Below the pieces are notes generated by a model, which saw only the letters and a program-made list of their open reading frames with translations, was not told where the DNA came from and made no database searches. The translations under genes were made by a program, and so were the position numbers. A stretch of 64,000 nt of DNA from Beverwykella pulmonaria. Taxonomy: Eukaryota; Ascomycota; Dothideomycetes; Pleosporales; Melanommataceae. Where the stretch lies: NCBI GenBank assembly GCA_001599595.1, contig BCHH01000011.1:207894-271893 (forward strand), given 5' to 3'. Of the stretch, positions 33,888-46,773 are shown piece by piece; positions within the stretch are counted from its first letter, which is position 1; the number at the start of each line of letters is the position of its first letter.

Positions 33888-35892
33888 CTTGCTTACATAC
33901 CCGCTTGCGCATCGAGTCTCACCTAGTCTTGTTCTGGGCATTCAATCCATTTTTCTTTACCTAAATCTTTACCGCGAAATAATATAGGGCCAAGAGTTAA
34001 TAAAAAAAGGCTGAATATCAGCCTCGTCACAAGCAAGACTGCCCGTGAGAGCCAGAGATTGCTACACGTACCAATGGAACAGTGAGGTGTCATTGTCTTA
34101 TTTTTGGTCGCAGGATTGCTCGTTCGCGCTGAGATAGCAGTGTAAACATGGCGACCGATGCTACGGGCACCCTTGGAATGCATCAAGGGTAAGAAGTCAT
34201 TCGCGAAAGGATTGGTTTTTAACAGGGCTGCCAAACCCTTGGTCCACGTTATCGATTGCAGTAAAATTTAGGGCGACTTCTCAGGACGATGCACTCTGCA
34301 AAAGTACATAACGTAAGAACTCATTCGCGGGCGCTCAGGATTTGACAGGGGGCGAAAGTTGAAATTCGGCCTTGCGAGACACCTCGATCGCTCTAGACAT
34401 TGCCGTGCAGCGATGGTGTGACAAACTCTCGAGAGGTAGGATGACTACTAAAGTCTCTTGGCATTGAAATTAATCGTTTCTCAACCCCGGAGGGAAAAGT
34501 CGACGTGCTTGGAAGTAAAAGGTGGAAAGGACAACAATAAATCCCAATCTTACACGACAAATAGATGAAGTAAGCTCTAATAACCATAGCACAATTTTTT
34601 ATAACAAAGCTTCATGACGGTACTTATGTGCGAGTGCTTATAGTCGCTAGAACTTTGAAGTGCTGAAAGGTGGCGTTGACTTAAAATTATGCGAAAAAGA
34701 GCAACCAATAGCGATGGCTCTGGTTTATGCCCCAGCGCTGAGCAGAAGGGAATGGCCTATGTAAGTGTATTGAAAAGGATGATAAACAGTATTGGCGGAG
34801 TTCGAAGTAGTCGGCCGGAGAAACACAGCTCCAGCGCTGTTGGACCTCAGAGAGTTTTGAGATTGAATCGTCATCACTCCGGTGCCATAAAAAACAATGT
34901 ACCTCCAATCATGGCACTATTCACATATCCACAGCCATGTCTTTGGGATAATTAACGAACTCGATCCTTTCCGTCACTGGCTGTCGTATTGTAATCCTGC
35001 CGACCAAGATTCCCGCCAGTTCTTCTGCCCTCATCATCCCGAGTGCAAACGCCTCTGGAAGCGGTTGAAGAAAAACAAAGTCATGAAGCGAACGCTTCGA
35101 ATGCCAGGTATTAGGCGTGGGTGAGTGATTGCATCTCGAGATCATCAGCCTTGTCGCAATGCCTTCTTTCTGAAGGACAATGTGAGACCCTTGCCAAGGA
35201 CACCCAACACTGCCCAGGTAATTTTCTTTCAAGGAAAACACCGGCTTGCAATTGAAAAAAAATCCAGACTTTAGCCATCCCGGGGCAGTGGACATGGACG
35301 TGGACGTGGACAACATCCGCTGACGATCTCGCTCTCAATCATCTACCCATAAGGCTGAAAGGTACTCAGTTGTCAGGTCATGTCGCTCAACCTTTGGTAT
35401 TTCTTTTAGGTAGGGTAATAGACGGGGTTTAGCGACTTATTTTCAGGCAGATGTAAAAAACACGTGAGTTGCCATTGTCTTGCTGAGGAGAGACTGGGAG
35501 GCGCTCAGTGGCGCACCTGCTTGTCGTGCTGATAGCCAATCCCGGAACGCCATAAAATCATCATTCGCGATGGTGTGACCTCAGGACAGACGACTATATG
35601 GTTTGCAGCCAGGCTAAGGAGAAGGCGCAAATTCTGGAAATTGGAATGGGGAATGAAGAAACCGTCGATGCATTTATATGCAGCTGCTGGAACTTGTCAC
35701 ACATGGTCGACTGGCAACTGTATACAAATATCCCGAGTTCTTCAACGAACTGCCAGACGCAACGATTTCTTGTTTGTAATCTTCACGGATGGAAGGAGAT
35801 GAGCGCGACGCAGATGTAGCCAGTTCCTTCAATTGGCTCAGTCGTAGTGCGAGAGGCAAGTATTTATAACTTTGTATTTTCTGTTGTGATAC

Positions 35893-38800
35893 ATGTTAAA
35901 AGGCAACTTAGGGGTATCATACATCAGTTATTCCCAATTCTCTCACCTCTCTGCAAGCTCATTTGACTTCGGATGCAGTGGATATGCTGGTTGCTGCAAT
36001 TATGGAGGTGAACTTTTACACATCTCGGCACCTTCCGAAAAGTACGGGTTGATCTTCGCACGAGGCAATTTTTCGAACTCGATCTACGCATGTTTAGCAC
36101 GCGGACAACGAGAGGTCGGTGGCCCATCAACCTTTGGGTTGGAGGTGGCAGTGAAGCAACCCACTTACCATTCTGAGGATCTACCTGGCACTTCCAAGGA
36201 CGGGTCAAGCTTCCGCTTGGGTAAGATGCTGGAACGAGGTTGTTTTAATTATCGCTACCCCTTTAACGAGTATTCACTTCTTCTTAACGATGCTGCAGAA
36301 GGGAACGAGGAACGAATGTCTTCCGGTCACGCCAGTTTTGATTCGGGGATGGAAAAGATAGGCGAGGAAGATAAGATGTGTCGGGGTGCACTCAACCCAC
36401 ATGAGAATAATCGAAATCATTCAGAGAAACAAATCAAAGACAAGAGAAGTACCGTAAAGGAAAAGGATGAGCTTGCACTGAAAATTCAGAGGGATCGGAC
36501 AATACCAAGAGAGAACGGGAAACTAGGCAAACAGAATAAAGGCGTTGCGGAACATAGAGCCAAATCAACAGGAGCCACTAGATTTCGTGCGAACACGAAA
36601 AGAGAAACAGGGACCTGTGCAATTTTCTCATTCGTCAAAGATGGCACGCTCTACCAAGTGCTACGCATCGAACAAGGAAGCTGGTCAGATGATGCCACGG
36701 CCGACCACAGTTATAAGTTTCCTGATGATAGTCAAATTGTACTCACCATTGGTGGACCGGTGCTCTTTCGACCATTCGGTCTTGAAACTAAGTCAGAGAT
36801 AGTGGAAGGGCAAAAGGAATCACTCGAAATCGGCTCCCCCAACGCACAGCGCATGGTCAGAAGTATGCAGATTTTGAACAAGAACTGCGCGATTGGACTA
36901 GAAGCGAGGGTCTACCAGCTCTGTCACCGGGAACAACACAGCACATCCGATAGAAATGCCAGGACAACAGGAGATACGTACAAACAACTCGAGTTGCGCA
37001 AATCACACTTGGCGCATGACAATGGGGAATTTGGATCAGGGAACTCGACAGCCTACAACGCTTTCGGTCGACTCCATACCCCTATGCGGCCCGAAGAGAG
37101 GAGGAGTGCCACTTTCATCGCAGCTTTCCGCTTATTCGAAGGGTCGGCTTTGCTAACCTCGGAGAGAGCATGGGAAATACCAAATTCCCAAGAGATATAC
37201 GCCCACATAGGTGCTAACCCACGTGTTTCGCGGCAGGCCACAGGGTTCATGTGGGATTCCATATTTCGCAAACGATACCTGGTTTCTGACAGTGTATCTC
37301 CACTTCCAGAAGTTCACCTTATAGGCCGTTGCATTGAGAAAATTTTGGACGTGGATATTGTCCCCATGCAATGTCGGGATCCACCGGGAACTTCTTCAAA
37401 AATCATGGACAAGGACTCCTCCCTGTCTCAAAAGCAGCATCTAGATGAACCTTGCCGGAAAAATCCTCTCCATGGTTCTGCCGCCTTGATCAGCAACCTA
37501 TTTATTCTGCCATCTCTTGACTACAGGTCTCTGTTGTAAGTCTGCTCTAGCTATATTCGTGTCTATAGTGGTTCTGACAACAAATTTAGCTGGAAAATTC
37601 GTTTTCTCGTGAAAGCATCCAGATTTCTTCAGTACCTTGCTGATAATCCGGAGCCTCCAGTTGTGGTTCCTCCTGTAGGTGACGTATCTGTTGAAAATCC
37701 GGACACTGCAGTTATAATTTCGCATAGAGGCGGCATAAACCTCTATTTTCCATGTTTCGATCACGTGGAAAGGGCATTCATGAGGCCTATCATTGAATAT
37801 CAGATCAATCGACTCAAACTTCGCATTAAACATGTTGTTTTATTCTTAGCGCGAAGTTCAACTCTTTCATCCGCGCCCGGCTGGATTCAAAGCACGACCG
37901 AAACGGACGAATCACACAACTACTACCTCATGATGACAATCTGGTATGTCGTCAGGAATATGCCAAAATTCAAGCAGCTGCAAGATGCGGTTCGAAACAA
38001 CCTAAGAAGTACTACCCCAACCAATATGCATAACTATATACCACCTGATGTCTGGAATTTCGGAATGGTTAACAAAGACAAAATACCACTGCTCCAGTGG
38101 TATCATTATGGATCAGTTCGAGGCCTCTGCGAGATGAAGTTTCTCTCGTACAGTTCCAAAAGAGAAAGAACAGAGTTGGCCAGGAAGGTTTACAGAATGC
38201 AAAATGCGGCGTTGGTAGCTTCGGCGGTGAAACTCACTTCAAGTACGCCATACTCTGCGAATGACGAGATCTTCGATAGACTTTCATTTCTGGCTCACGA
38301 ACTAGGCCTTGAGAGACTGGAGGACAATGTTTGTACCGTTGCTTCCTTATCCAAGAGACGTATTCAGAAGCGGGACTTTACACGATATATTAATCCAGGA
38401 TTTTTGGCGGGAGACGAAGACAAGTACACTGAAAGTCCATGGGAGGTGCATACTCTTTGTCACCATAGTCGGCTCATGGTCCTAAATTTAGAAAGCTACG
38501 GGCCAGAAGACTGGAGAACATTAGCGCAAAAGGCGGAAGAAATTGAAATTCAAGAAAAGAAGCTCTGTCAATTCCTCAATTCCGAAGGCACCTTTGTATC
38601 GTGCTGGGATAGATCTCACTCAAAGGCCCGGAAAGGCTGGATTCATTCGGAGGCATCCTCCGTGGTAGCATCGACATTGCTGGACATGCATGAAAAGGGC
38701 CTGGCCGCAACATCCAGTGGAGAGGGAAACTTAGTCGAAGCCATCTTAGGCGGAAGCAAAAAGGTTGTTCAGGAGATCAAATATATGGGAAGTATGATGG

Positions 38801-40933
38801 AAGAACAGCGGAAGGTGCTGGAAAGGATCACGCCCGAAGCTGGGCTTTCGCCTCCAATCGAATGGACTTCAACATGGAAACCCCCTCGCCAATATCACCC
38901 GGATACTTTCGTCAACTCTCTCGAGGATACGCCTCACTTATATGAAGCTTCTGAGATTGCGAAAATGACAATACCGCGTCCCCTTCAAAGCTATCTGAGC
39001 CCGAGCTCTGTGCAGTTCACTAGGCAGTTGATTCAAGACATGAAGGGCTGGGAGGATGTCCACATCACTGATATAATTGACAATAAAAGGGAGGTGGACT
39101 CTGTGGGGCTCAGAGACCAGGATAACTACAACCCAAAGCAGGATCTTGAAAGACGGCTTTATGACAGCGTAAATTCGCCCACATACATTCTTAAGCTTTC
39201 ATTAACGATTTTTTCTAGCTTGTTGATCAAGACGTGCGACACCGGTTTCTGTAAGAAAACTAAATCCGTAATCCGAGTGTTATAATCCTGGCTAATTTGT
39301 TTAGGGCTATTACAAGACCTCTAATCAGGGACGACTTCTTGTTTAAACTCTTGGTATACGTGTTGTGCCATCGTTCAGCCTCATGTCTCAACAATCATAT
39401 TCTCAGATTCTCTCGATTTTCGGTTAACAATCGCAGTAAGTGGGTTGCGAGAATTACGATCATGGGATGGCTTCGCAGAGATCTTCCGAAAGATCTTCCT
39501 CCAATTACTAGCATCGTGAATATAAAGCAGCTTCTATCTTCATCGGAGGATGAATTGCAATCAATCGTTGGAGATGTTGGATCGGCTGAAATACCACATG
39601 TCTACGAAGAAAGAATATTTCTTCCAGAACAATTCAAGCAGACAGCTAAGGACACCCTCAAGAACGCAAAACTCTACAATAAACTCATATCCTCGAGCTA
39701 TGAGCCTCAGATGTCATCGATCATTCTTGAGACAAACAATTTTGGAGACTTCAGCATTTGCACAATCCTATCGGAGCTTCTTGACAAAGAGACGTTGCAT
39801 GACATCGGCGAGCAAGCTCGGAGATTGTTTCAGATGTTCGTCCATCAGCCCCAAACAGCGAGATCTTTAGTCTTCCTCTTGATTCTTAGCGATTTATGTC
39901 AGAAGATCGCTAAGCAGTACCGGACTGCGATCAAGGTTGTCAGCTCGATTCTCAACTTAGATGTGGGTTATTCCAGACTATCCCAATTTAAAATTTAAAG
40001 TTGGCTGACAATGATTAGAATTGTTTCAAGATATATGACGAGAAGTTGTCGAAAGAGCGAAATCTCGTTCCTCTATTTCAGCTCGGGCTCTGGAGTCTGG
40101 AGTCACTCTACAAGCTACAGTATAGTTTGAAGCATACTATGAACAGCATCTTGGATGCCGAAAAGAAACTGGGAGCACAGATCAAAGAAGTAAGTATTTG
40201 CTGATTTCGAATCCGAAATTTTCTAGGTAACATGTTCACCGGTACAGGGTCAGGGAGCTCGGAGCGAGCCGTTAGATAAGGAGTGTCAGCGCTCTCTTGA
40301 CGTCTTTGACAATAGATTGGTGGAGCTGACCGCAGTGACCGCAAAATTAGAGCGTGATATCGAGCTCAACAGCCGCTATAAAGACGCTGTAGGTTTACAA
40401 ACCCCACTTCCAGATTAGCGATATCACATTGCTTACATTCATCTTTGTGCAGTTCGAGGCCATCTTGTCGCTATCAGATAGCCGTGCCTCCCTCCTCCAG
40501 AACGACGCGATGCAGAGACTAACATGGGCAACTATCTTCTACCTGCCCGCAGGTTTAACGGCCGTGAGTTTTCCACTCTCTTGTCAAATTCCTTCTAGCT
40601 GAATAAAGTTAGGCAATATTTGCGATTCCCACAGAACAGCGAGTAGTCGCCCAACGAATGGGCATCGGGTGGTTCATCGGTACTCTGCTCATCCTCCTTA
40701 TTATCACGGTTGTCCTGGCCAAGGTTCTTCCCAAAAGAAGGTCGAATAAGCCGAAGAAGCTTACAACTGATGAATCTGGAGTACCATTGATGAGTTGGTG
40801 GGACTTACCAACGAATGAAATGAGGCCGAAGAATGAGAATCCTGGGAAGGGATCGATGTCTTGGTGGGGAATGAATAAGGTCAAGGCCAACGACGTGGAG
40901 AAAGATCCACGAAGCAAGATCTCGGAAGCGTGA
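35893..40933 (+). CDS. Giant CorA-like fungal membrane protein
   Basis: Eight exons keep one frame: 35893-37535, 37590-39168, 39219-39250, 39305-39962, 40019-40189, 40248-40388, 40453-40563 and 40613-40933, totalling 1,551 residues. The first 450 residues are unrecognised and partly charged. A conserved fungal region starts at VSPLPEVHLIGRCIEKIL and continues with LPSLDYRSL (split by intron 1), WKIRFLVKASRFLQ, ISHRGGINLYFP, WNFGMVNKDKIPLLQWYHYGS and HRFLAITRPLIRDD (across two introns). The last two exons give the CorA-type end: a coiled stretch, then two membrane helices, TWATIFYLPAGLTAAIF and GWFIGTLLILLIITVVL. The GMN signature that defines the Mg2+-selective pore of true CorA is absent, so transport cannot be assumed. 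Phase agreement at all seven junctions strongly supports one gene. The start is uncertain, and upstream exons before 35893 cannot be excluded. Confidence 0.85.
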
Positions 40934-43100
40934 AAGAATATTGCGAGGAACCCAAATGGAATGCTGAAATAAGCGTGTTAGAGGGCTCTCTGAATATTTC
41001 GTACTGTAAACTTCTGCTTGTAGTATTCGCTTCATGCAACATCACCGCTCGATGCCAATACTCAATTGTTCACAATCTGATTAAGCTATCAATACAGGTC
41101 TTGAAATATATATATAGTCTATGTCAACATCTATAGTATGAGTATATGGGCTCAACATTTGACGCCTGACACTTGTATCTCTGCTATCTGCAATCTACAC
41201 CCTACATATTCCCGAAAATAGAGAGATCTATTAATTCTCACAATACATGCCTTCCATAAAATTTAACTCGAATTCCTCATCTAAAATCTAATGAGATTCC
41301 TAGCAAATGTAGATTCAACACTCGAGACGTGATTGGGATATGGGACAGGCATCTCTGCCATAATTATTTCAACGCGTTTCATGCTCTGCTGGGTATCTAC
41401 CATGGGCTATGGTGCATTTACTATCGCATCGATTAATGAAATAAGTACAGAAATGTCTTGTATCCACCCAGCTTAACTACTCTCGTGTAAACCATTGTGC
41501 GCTTTGAAAGACACTCGCTCTCCATTACCAAAAAGTTCCAACTGACATCGTCCTCGCATTTACAAGCAAAAACTACATGTACCAACGCTAGTACAACTAC
41601 GATTCGCCTCTCACAATGTTTCTCTCAAAAGACCGCGAATCCCTATTTGTCGCAGAACCAGCAGCCTATACGGCAACTCTCTGACCTTGTTCCTTCCAGA
41701 CCACACAGGGCCAGCCACCTTTGCCTGAAACCTCGGCGCTGAATACTAACAGGAAAGAGTATGGAAGCTGTAGACTGAGGGCAAGGGAATGTTAGAATAG
41801 GATTTCAAGTGAAGGTGGTGAGTTTATGCGATCGTTATATATATACTGTAGAGAGGTGTGATGGCTGATGTTGGAGCAGAGAATATATTTTGTTGTGTTG
41901 GGGTAAGTATCTTTTGTGATAGGACGATGGAGAAGACTGGTATTTCGAAGGATGCTTGGGAATAAGAAGTCATGTGAAGAGTGGGTAGCTATTTAGCTCA
42001 ATCTTCTAAGATCGCAAATATTGAATCTATTTGAAGAACAAGCGGTTGGGAGTCTTGTGTGCAGCACTGTAAACCATAGGCAGATACGTAGACTTCATCA
42101 CTTCAGTGACCCTCATCTCCCCACAACGTATTTTGTAAACTACACTACTCACAGTGAACAGTCAATCTCTACTCTGTAACTGAGACTCGCCCTCTTGAGA
42201 CTCTTCATGGTGACACATTCAAAAGCCCTAGTATAAAACCCGTTCAAGGACGGTATCGATTCTTCGTTTCACATTACACAGCCAGTATTTGCTATCCGCA
42301 CCGCGGGGCACTTTGTCCAATGGTTCACGTCTCCCCGCACAGGATCCAAAACCAACCACTACGCCAGGGTACTTACACATAGCACTCCCACGACTCGTAC
42401 TCAAAATGCCACCCCAACAGAATCCTCCACCCACCAACTCCACATCTTCACCGACGCATATGGTACCCCGCAGGGCCATCCGTCTAGGGTAACAATGCTG
42501 CTCCAAACCGCACATAATCTTCGAAGACAACAGGCTGTGTGAAGAGCCTGGAAGTATGTTAAGTGTGAAGAGAGGCACGAAGGAACAGGGTGATTGTTGG
42601 AAGACGTGAGGCTGTTTGTGCGGATAAGTACTGCGAGAGGAGCATGGCAACCAGTATTTTGAAGTAGATAACGTAATACGGTCAGAAGGGACATTAAAAT
42701 TCTCGGTGGGAAGGAGAAGAGGGTTCTGGGCGGCGGGTTTGAGGGGTTATAACGAGCTGTTATCTAAGAATGATTCAAGGTGGCCAGAAGCTGAGATACT
42801 ATTAAATAAGAAGACGCAGTGTATGAATGATGACAATAGGGAAGAGCATCCAATAAGAAGAAGAGAACTTGGAGATAACAAAGGAAATGAGGCGGCATTC
42901 AACCGAATGCAAAAATGAAGCTGACCAAACCGCTTCCCCAAATACCAGCTCCTGCTCTTGATGATACAAATAACTCCCGCTACGCTCCCGCGCCCGCTGT
43001 CAAAGTCGAATATCATAGCCCTTCCCTTTCCATGCCTAACAAAAGAAACCCTCCCTTTCCCTCACTCCTCTCTTCTTCCACTACATCCTTCTCCCCACTT
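40934..43100. other. AT-rich intergenic region
   Basis: 2.2 kb with low-complexity AT tracts (for example 41105-41125 and 41835-41850) and no supported gene. The frames seen at 41.5 and 42.2-42.7 kb lack protein-like composition or motifs. It contains the 3' flanks of two convergent genes. Confidence 0.55.
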
Positions 43101-43524
43101 CTAAGAGAAACTGACAAACTTGGGGTCCCTTGGCCGCCCATCCGGACCAATCCCATTCTGTTTGAACCGCTCCTGCATATAAATCCGCCTCGCCTCATCG
43201 AAGCCTACACCCCTCCTCTTCATAATACTCTGTATCTCCCTCTTCGCAGCGCCATCCAGACCCTGTCTCGAATCCCCAGCTTCCACATTCGCGGATAAAT
43301 CGAAGGCGGAAGAGGATAAACCGGCTTCGATGTCGTCGCGGAAGGAACTCGGTAGTCGGGTATAGAGGGGCTCCGGGATCGGGAGATGGTGCAGCCAGTG
43401 GTGGCGCGTGAAGTATGCGACTGGGAGGTGGGTTAGTGGGGTGTGATGGGGGGAGGAAGTGGGGTTAGGTACCGGTGCTGAGGACGAGCACACCGAAAAA
43501 TAGGGAGTAGAGGAGGTAGCCCAT
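43101..43524 (-). CDS. Small membrane-anchored fungal protein of unknown function
   Basis: Two exons, 43524-43473 and 43420-43101, with a 52-bp intron (gtacct...cccag), encode 123 residues. The N-terminus MGYLLYSLFFGVLVLSTVAYF is one hydrophobic helix, followed by TRHHWLHHLPIPEPLYTRLPSSF and a soluble part ending in GIGPDGRPRDPKFVSFS. This layout and C-terminal motif recur in short uncharacterised proteins of filamentous ascomycetes, so I regard it as a conserved gene although no function is known to me. The start at 43524 creates the signal-anchor. A longer frame starting upstream at 43763 reads through the intron and lacks the anchor, so it is not preferred. It is divergent from the eL28 gene, with 456 bp between starts, so the two may share control sequences. 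It is probably an endoplasmic reticulum or mitochondrial membrane protein, but the compartment is a guess. Confidence 0.85.
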
Positions 43525-43980
43525 TTTCGGCGTGCGTGAATAGAGTTTGTGCGCCTGGGATGTGGTGTTTGATGTAGTTTGACAACTCGGCGCCGGGCGG
43601 GAATGCGTTCGCGGAGTGATGGCCCACTCTGTATTATCCGCGATATAAGGAAAAGGTAAAGGAGAGTTGTATAGATGAAGCCGCAGACGCAGCGTGTGTT
43701 CCAGGTCCTTCGCCCTGAAGGTTTGATGGTGAAGTGGTGTCGTGTTTGAGTGATGAGAGACAATCAGTCAGCGGTACTGCAAGCACCGCCCCATCGCAGC
43801 TCGCGTCTCGAGGCGTCGTCACCTAAGGCCCGTGCGTCGGCACACGTTCTTCCGCTCCGAGTATCACTAGCCTGTATCGGGCAACACAGGCGAGTCTCGA
43901 ATTCCGACCGTCCACACGCGGAGCATCAACAATTCGAGATTCCGCACCCCAAACGCCGCTCTACACCACACGACGCAGAA
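43525..43980. promoter_or_regulatory. Divergent promoter region, small membrane protein / eL28
   Basis: 456 bp between two divergent starts. The right side is C-rich with short pyrimidine runs near the eL28 start, as in many fungal ribosomal-protein promoters. No specific factor site was identified. Confidence 0.5.
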
Positions 43981-44719
43981 ATGGCCTCCAACATCTCCGC
44001 CGACCTGATCTGGGAAGTCACCCGTACGTTCTTCCCAAATTGCTGTCAAGAGAAGGAAGGGGAGCTAATGGCAGCGGTGAACAGGCAAGTCCAACGCTTC
44101 CCTCGTCAAGAGGAAGCAGCCCGGCGGCGTGCAATTCTCGCGCGACCCGTTCAACCTGAGGAATCAGTACACGCGCAAGGTACGTTTCCCCACCCCCCCA
44201 AACACATTTATAATCCGCTGATGACATCTAGTATGAGGGCTCCATCGCAGACAAGGTACACACCACCTGAAATTTCTCCGCGATCCCGAACGAGCAGATG
44301 GAAGCACAGTAGACGGAAATATGAATTGGTGGCTGATACAAAGACCAGGCCATCGGCGTTGTAGCAGCCGACAACGGCGGCGTAACGCTCCTGACCAAGA
44401 AAGCCGACAAGGCGCACACCCCGTCCTCGCACATCCAATCCTCGACCTTCGGTCCCAGCCGCTCGACTCGCAAGTACGTCTTTACCACTCCAGCACCCAC
44501 CGCTGTTTCGGCCTCGAAGTATAGGATATGTACTGACAAATGCTGCCTAGGATCTACTCCGCCATCGTAAACTCAACCACCAAGCGCGGCTACCGCCCTG
44601 ATCTGCGCAAAGACGCCGTCGCGCGCGCATCTGCCATCCGCAAGAGCCAGAAGCCTGTGAAGAAGGACAGGCCGTCGAAGCTGAGGGGCGTAAAGGCCAG
44701 GGCTGCTAAGAAGGCATAG
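43981..44719 (+). CDS. rpl28: 60S ribosomal protein eL28
   Basis: Five exons, 43981-44023, 44085-44179, 44232-44255, 44349-44473 and 44551-44719, encode 151 residues. The opening MASNISADLIWEVTR, then NASLVKRKQPGGVQFSRDPFNL, match the eL28 family closely. It continues with YTRKYEGSIADKAIGVV, STFGPSRSTRKIY, GYRPDLRKDAVARASAIRKSQ and a Lys-rich end (RGVKARAAKKA). The protein is a component of the large cytoplasmic ribosomal subunit in most eukaryotes, though budding yeast lacks it. Introns are 52-93 bp and all junctions keep the frame. Exon 3 is only 24 bp. High expression is expected. The gene is divergent from the small membrane-protein gene and convergent with sap49. Confidence 0.97.
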
Positions 44720-45417
44720 ATGGGATGTGGAATGCTGGAGGAGTGAGTTTGTTCATTTCAATGTGCTGGTTTTGGGACTGGGAATGATAGGAGTGTGGTG
44801 CATGCATGCATACAACATCCAAAATGAACAATTAAGTCTATTGAAATAATGAAGACACTTGCCAAAATTCAAATTCATATTTCTTGACTACGGGGCTGAA
44901 TAGGGTCCGATGAGGATTTGTTGAGTTTCATTTTGTACTGCTGTATCGGCCGAAGGCAGATATTATTACCTCGATTCTCTAGACTACACAACTGGTAATT
45001 CTCTGCTATGCAAAACCATAAATATCCTATTAAGATTCCTAATTATCTTTTCAACTTTTAGCGTTTTTAAAGAATTCTGGTATGCAGTTACGAAGATCGA
45101 TGGCCTTCTTTGAGACGCCATCGTATTTGCTAGGAGGAAGCATCATCTATCCAATTGTCAGAACACTACCCCATTGTATACATAAAAAAGGGGTATAACC
45201 TGTCCAGTTCATCCTTTAGCTATCCATGACTATCCATTGAGTACGCCAAACCCGACAGCTTTTCCGTTGCCTCCTCGTAACCTGCTAACCTACATGCCAC
45301 CCAGCCAATTTTGATTGGAAGTCAGATAGGTTAACCGCAGAGCACATAACCCCCTCGTATCTGTCGGCCCAGGTTTTGGACTGATGAATTTTTTGCCCGA
45401 AATTCCTCCAAACACTT
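44720..45417. other. Convergent intergenic region eL28 / sap49
   Basis: 698 bp between two stop codons, AT-rich in the middle. It should contain both polyadenylation regions. No gene or repeat was seen. Confidence 0.65.
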
Positions 45418-46481
45418 TTACCGTCGTGCGAAACCAGGCGGACCAGCTCCAGGAGCGCCGAATCCAGGAGGTCCACCATTGAAGCCTACCGGAGGCGTGT
45501 ACATGGTGCCACTGGGCGGACGAGCAGGGAGTCCGGACGGCGGCGGCGGAAGCAAGCCGGGAGCTGAAGGCCGTCCACCAGGTGGTCCAGCATAACCCGA
45601 GGGTCCGTGAGTGGCTCCAGGAATGCTGCGTCCGTCGCCATTTACCATGGGCTGGGGTCCATTGGGCGTGGCGATCGGGGCAACGGCGGGTGCCTGGAAG
45701 AGATGAGCCGGCAACGGCTGCGTCGCGGGAGTGACGCCGTGGGCCTTGGCCTGCTTCGCAAGCATGCGCTCCGCTTCGTCGCCGTGACGCTCGCCCTTGC
45801 CATCCTTCTTGTATGCATATTGCACGACGATTTCCTTGTTGATCATGTATTGGCCGTGCATGTTCGCGATGGCGGTATCTGCAGACTCGAAGTCGCCGAA
45901 GGAGATGAAGCCGTAGCCTTTGGAAATGCCAACGTCGTCGCGGGCGATCTAGAGCTTGCTGTTAGCGTGTCACATAGGGTAGGAAAGGAGAGAAGCTCAC
46001 CTTGGGCGGGCTCAGAAGAGGTCCAAAGCGACTGAAGGTATCGTAGAGCGACTTCTCATCCACCATGGCGTCGAGGTTTCCGATGAAGAGTTCGGCGCCA
46101 ATCTCGATCGTCTTCTGCTTGTCGGCGGAGGCCTTGTTGACGCGGATGGCTTTGCCATAGAGGCGTATGCCATTGGCGATCTTTGCTGCATACTCGGCGT
46201 CCTCCTCGGTCTTGAACTCGACAAACCCATAGCCTTGGTGCGAGCCGTTGACACGATCGATGGGGAGGTGGACGCCTTGGACGCGGCCAAACTGAATCAT
46301 AAGCTCCGTGATAAGAGGCTGGGTAATGCGCTCGTCGAGGTTGCCGACGTAGCAAGTAGCTTCCTTGTTCTGCTCCCTGTCAGGTATTAGCTCTGGAGCA
46401 TGCGAGTGGGCTATGGGTTGCGCCAAAGGAAACGAGCCATGGCTAGAGTACTCACCAGTGGCGCGCGCCTGACCCCGACAT
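45418..46481 (-). CDS. sap49: Splicing factor SF3b subunit 4 (Sap49/Hsh49/SF3B4)
   Basis: Three exons, 46481-46456, 46376-46001 and 45948-45418, encode 310 residues. The first exon is only 26 bp (MSGSGARHW, split in the Trp codon). RRM1 spans about residues 17-91 with CYVGNLDERIT (RNP2) and HQGYGFVEF (RNP1). RRM2 spans about 103-183 with ELFIGNLDAMVDEKSLYDTFSRFG and KGYGFISFGDFESAD, and the second intron falls inside it. The C-terminal 120 residues are Pro/Gly-rich (GLLPPPPSGLPARPP), as in SF3B4. The protein sits in the SF3b part of the U2 snRNP, binds pre-mRNA near the branch site and contacts SF3B2 through RRM2. Length and order match the family, and no residue of the RNP motifs is missing. 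The start was chosen because the short MSG...WEQNKEA lead is typical of fungal orthologues. It is divergent from TOM7. Confidence 0.97.
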
Positions 46482-46773
46482 TTTGAGTAGTTAGAAAGCG
46501 GTTCTGCGTGATCAAGTAAGGCGGTGAAAAGGGACGAGTGGGTGATCAGTGGAGGTGGAGGTGGGTTGTGAGTTGCGGGGGCTAGGAAACAAAGTTGAAG
46601 TTCTGGCGCGCGCTAGATTAGGCGCGGGAGCACGTGCGGTGTTAGCGTTGCATCCAAGAAACTTTAAGATTTTGTTCATCGTTCGTCACGCATCGTCGAC
46701 GACAGCACCCCCTCGAGCTCCTCCCGCACACAATTCCTAAAGACTCCGCTACCAACATCACGGATCCGCCAGC
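46482..46773. promoter_or_regulatory. Divergent promoter region, sap49 / tom7
   Basis: Only 292 bp lie between two divergent start codons, so both promoters must overlap here. It contains GC-rich and purine-rich runs. No specific factor site was identified. Confidence 0.6.

Larger units (their letters stand above)
31179..35892. other. Gene-poor region between the Snt1-like and CorA-like genes
   Basis: 4.7 kb without a supported gene. The first 300-500 bp are the 3' flank of the Snt1-like gene. After that come the 59-bp tandem repeats, a degenerate motif repeated at irregular spacing, and AT-rich tracts (33.0-33.3 and 34.4-34.7 kb). The final part, about 34.9-35.9 kb, may include the promoter or undetected first exons of the CorA-like gene. 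Confidence 0.5.

Noticed and set aside
39354..39436. Candidate extra intron in exon 4 of the CorA-like gene (gtatac...cgcag)
   Set aside because: Removing it breaks the reading frame, whereas leaving it in keeps the frame open.
43101..43763. Longer 220-residue version of the small membrane protein starting at 43763
   Set aside because: It reads through a good intron and loses the N-terminal helix. The spliced form from 43524 gives a coherent 123-residue protein.
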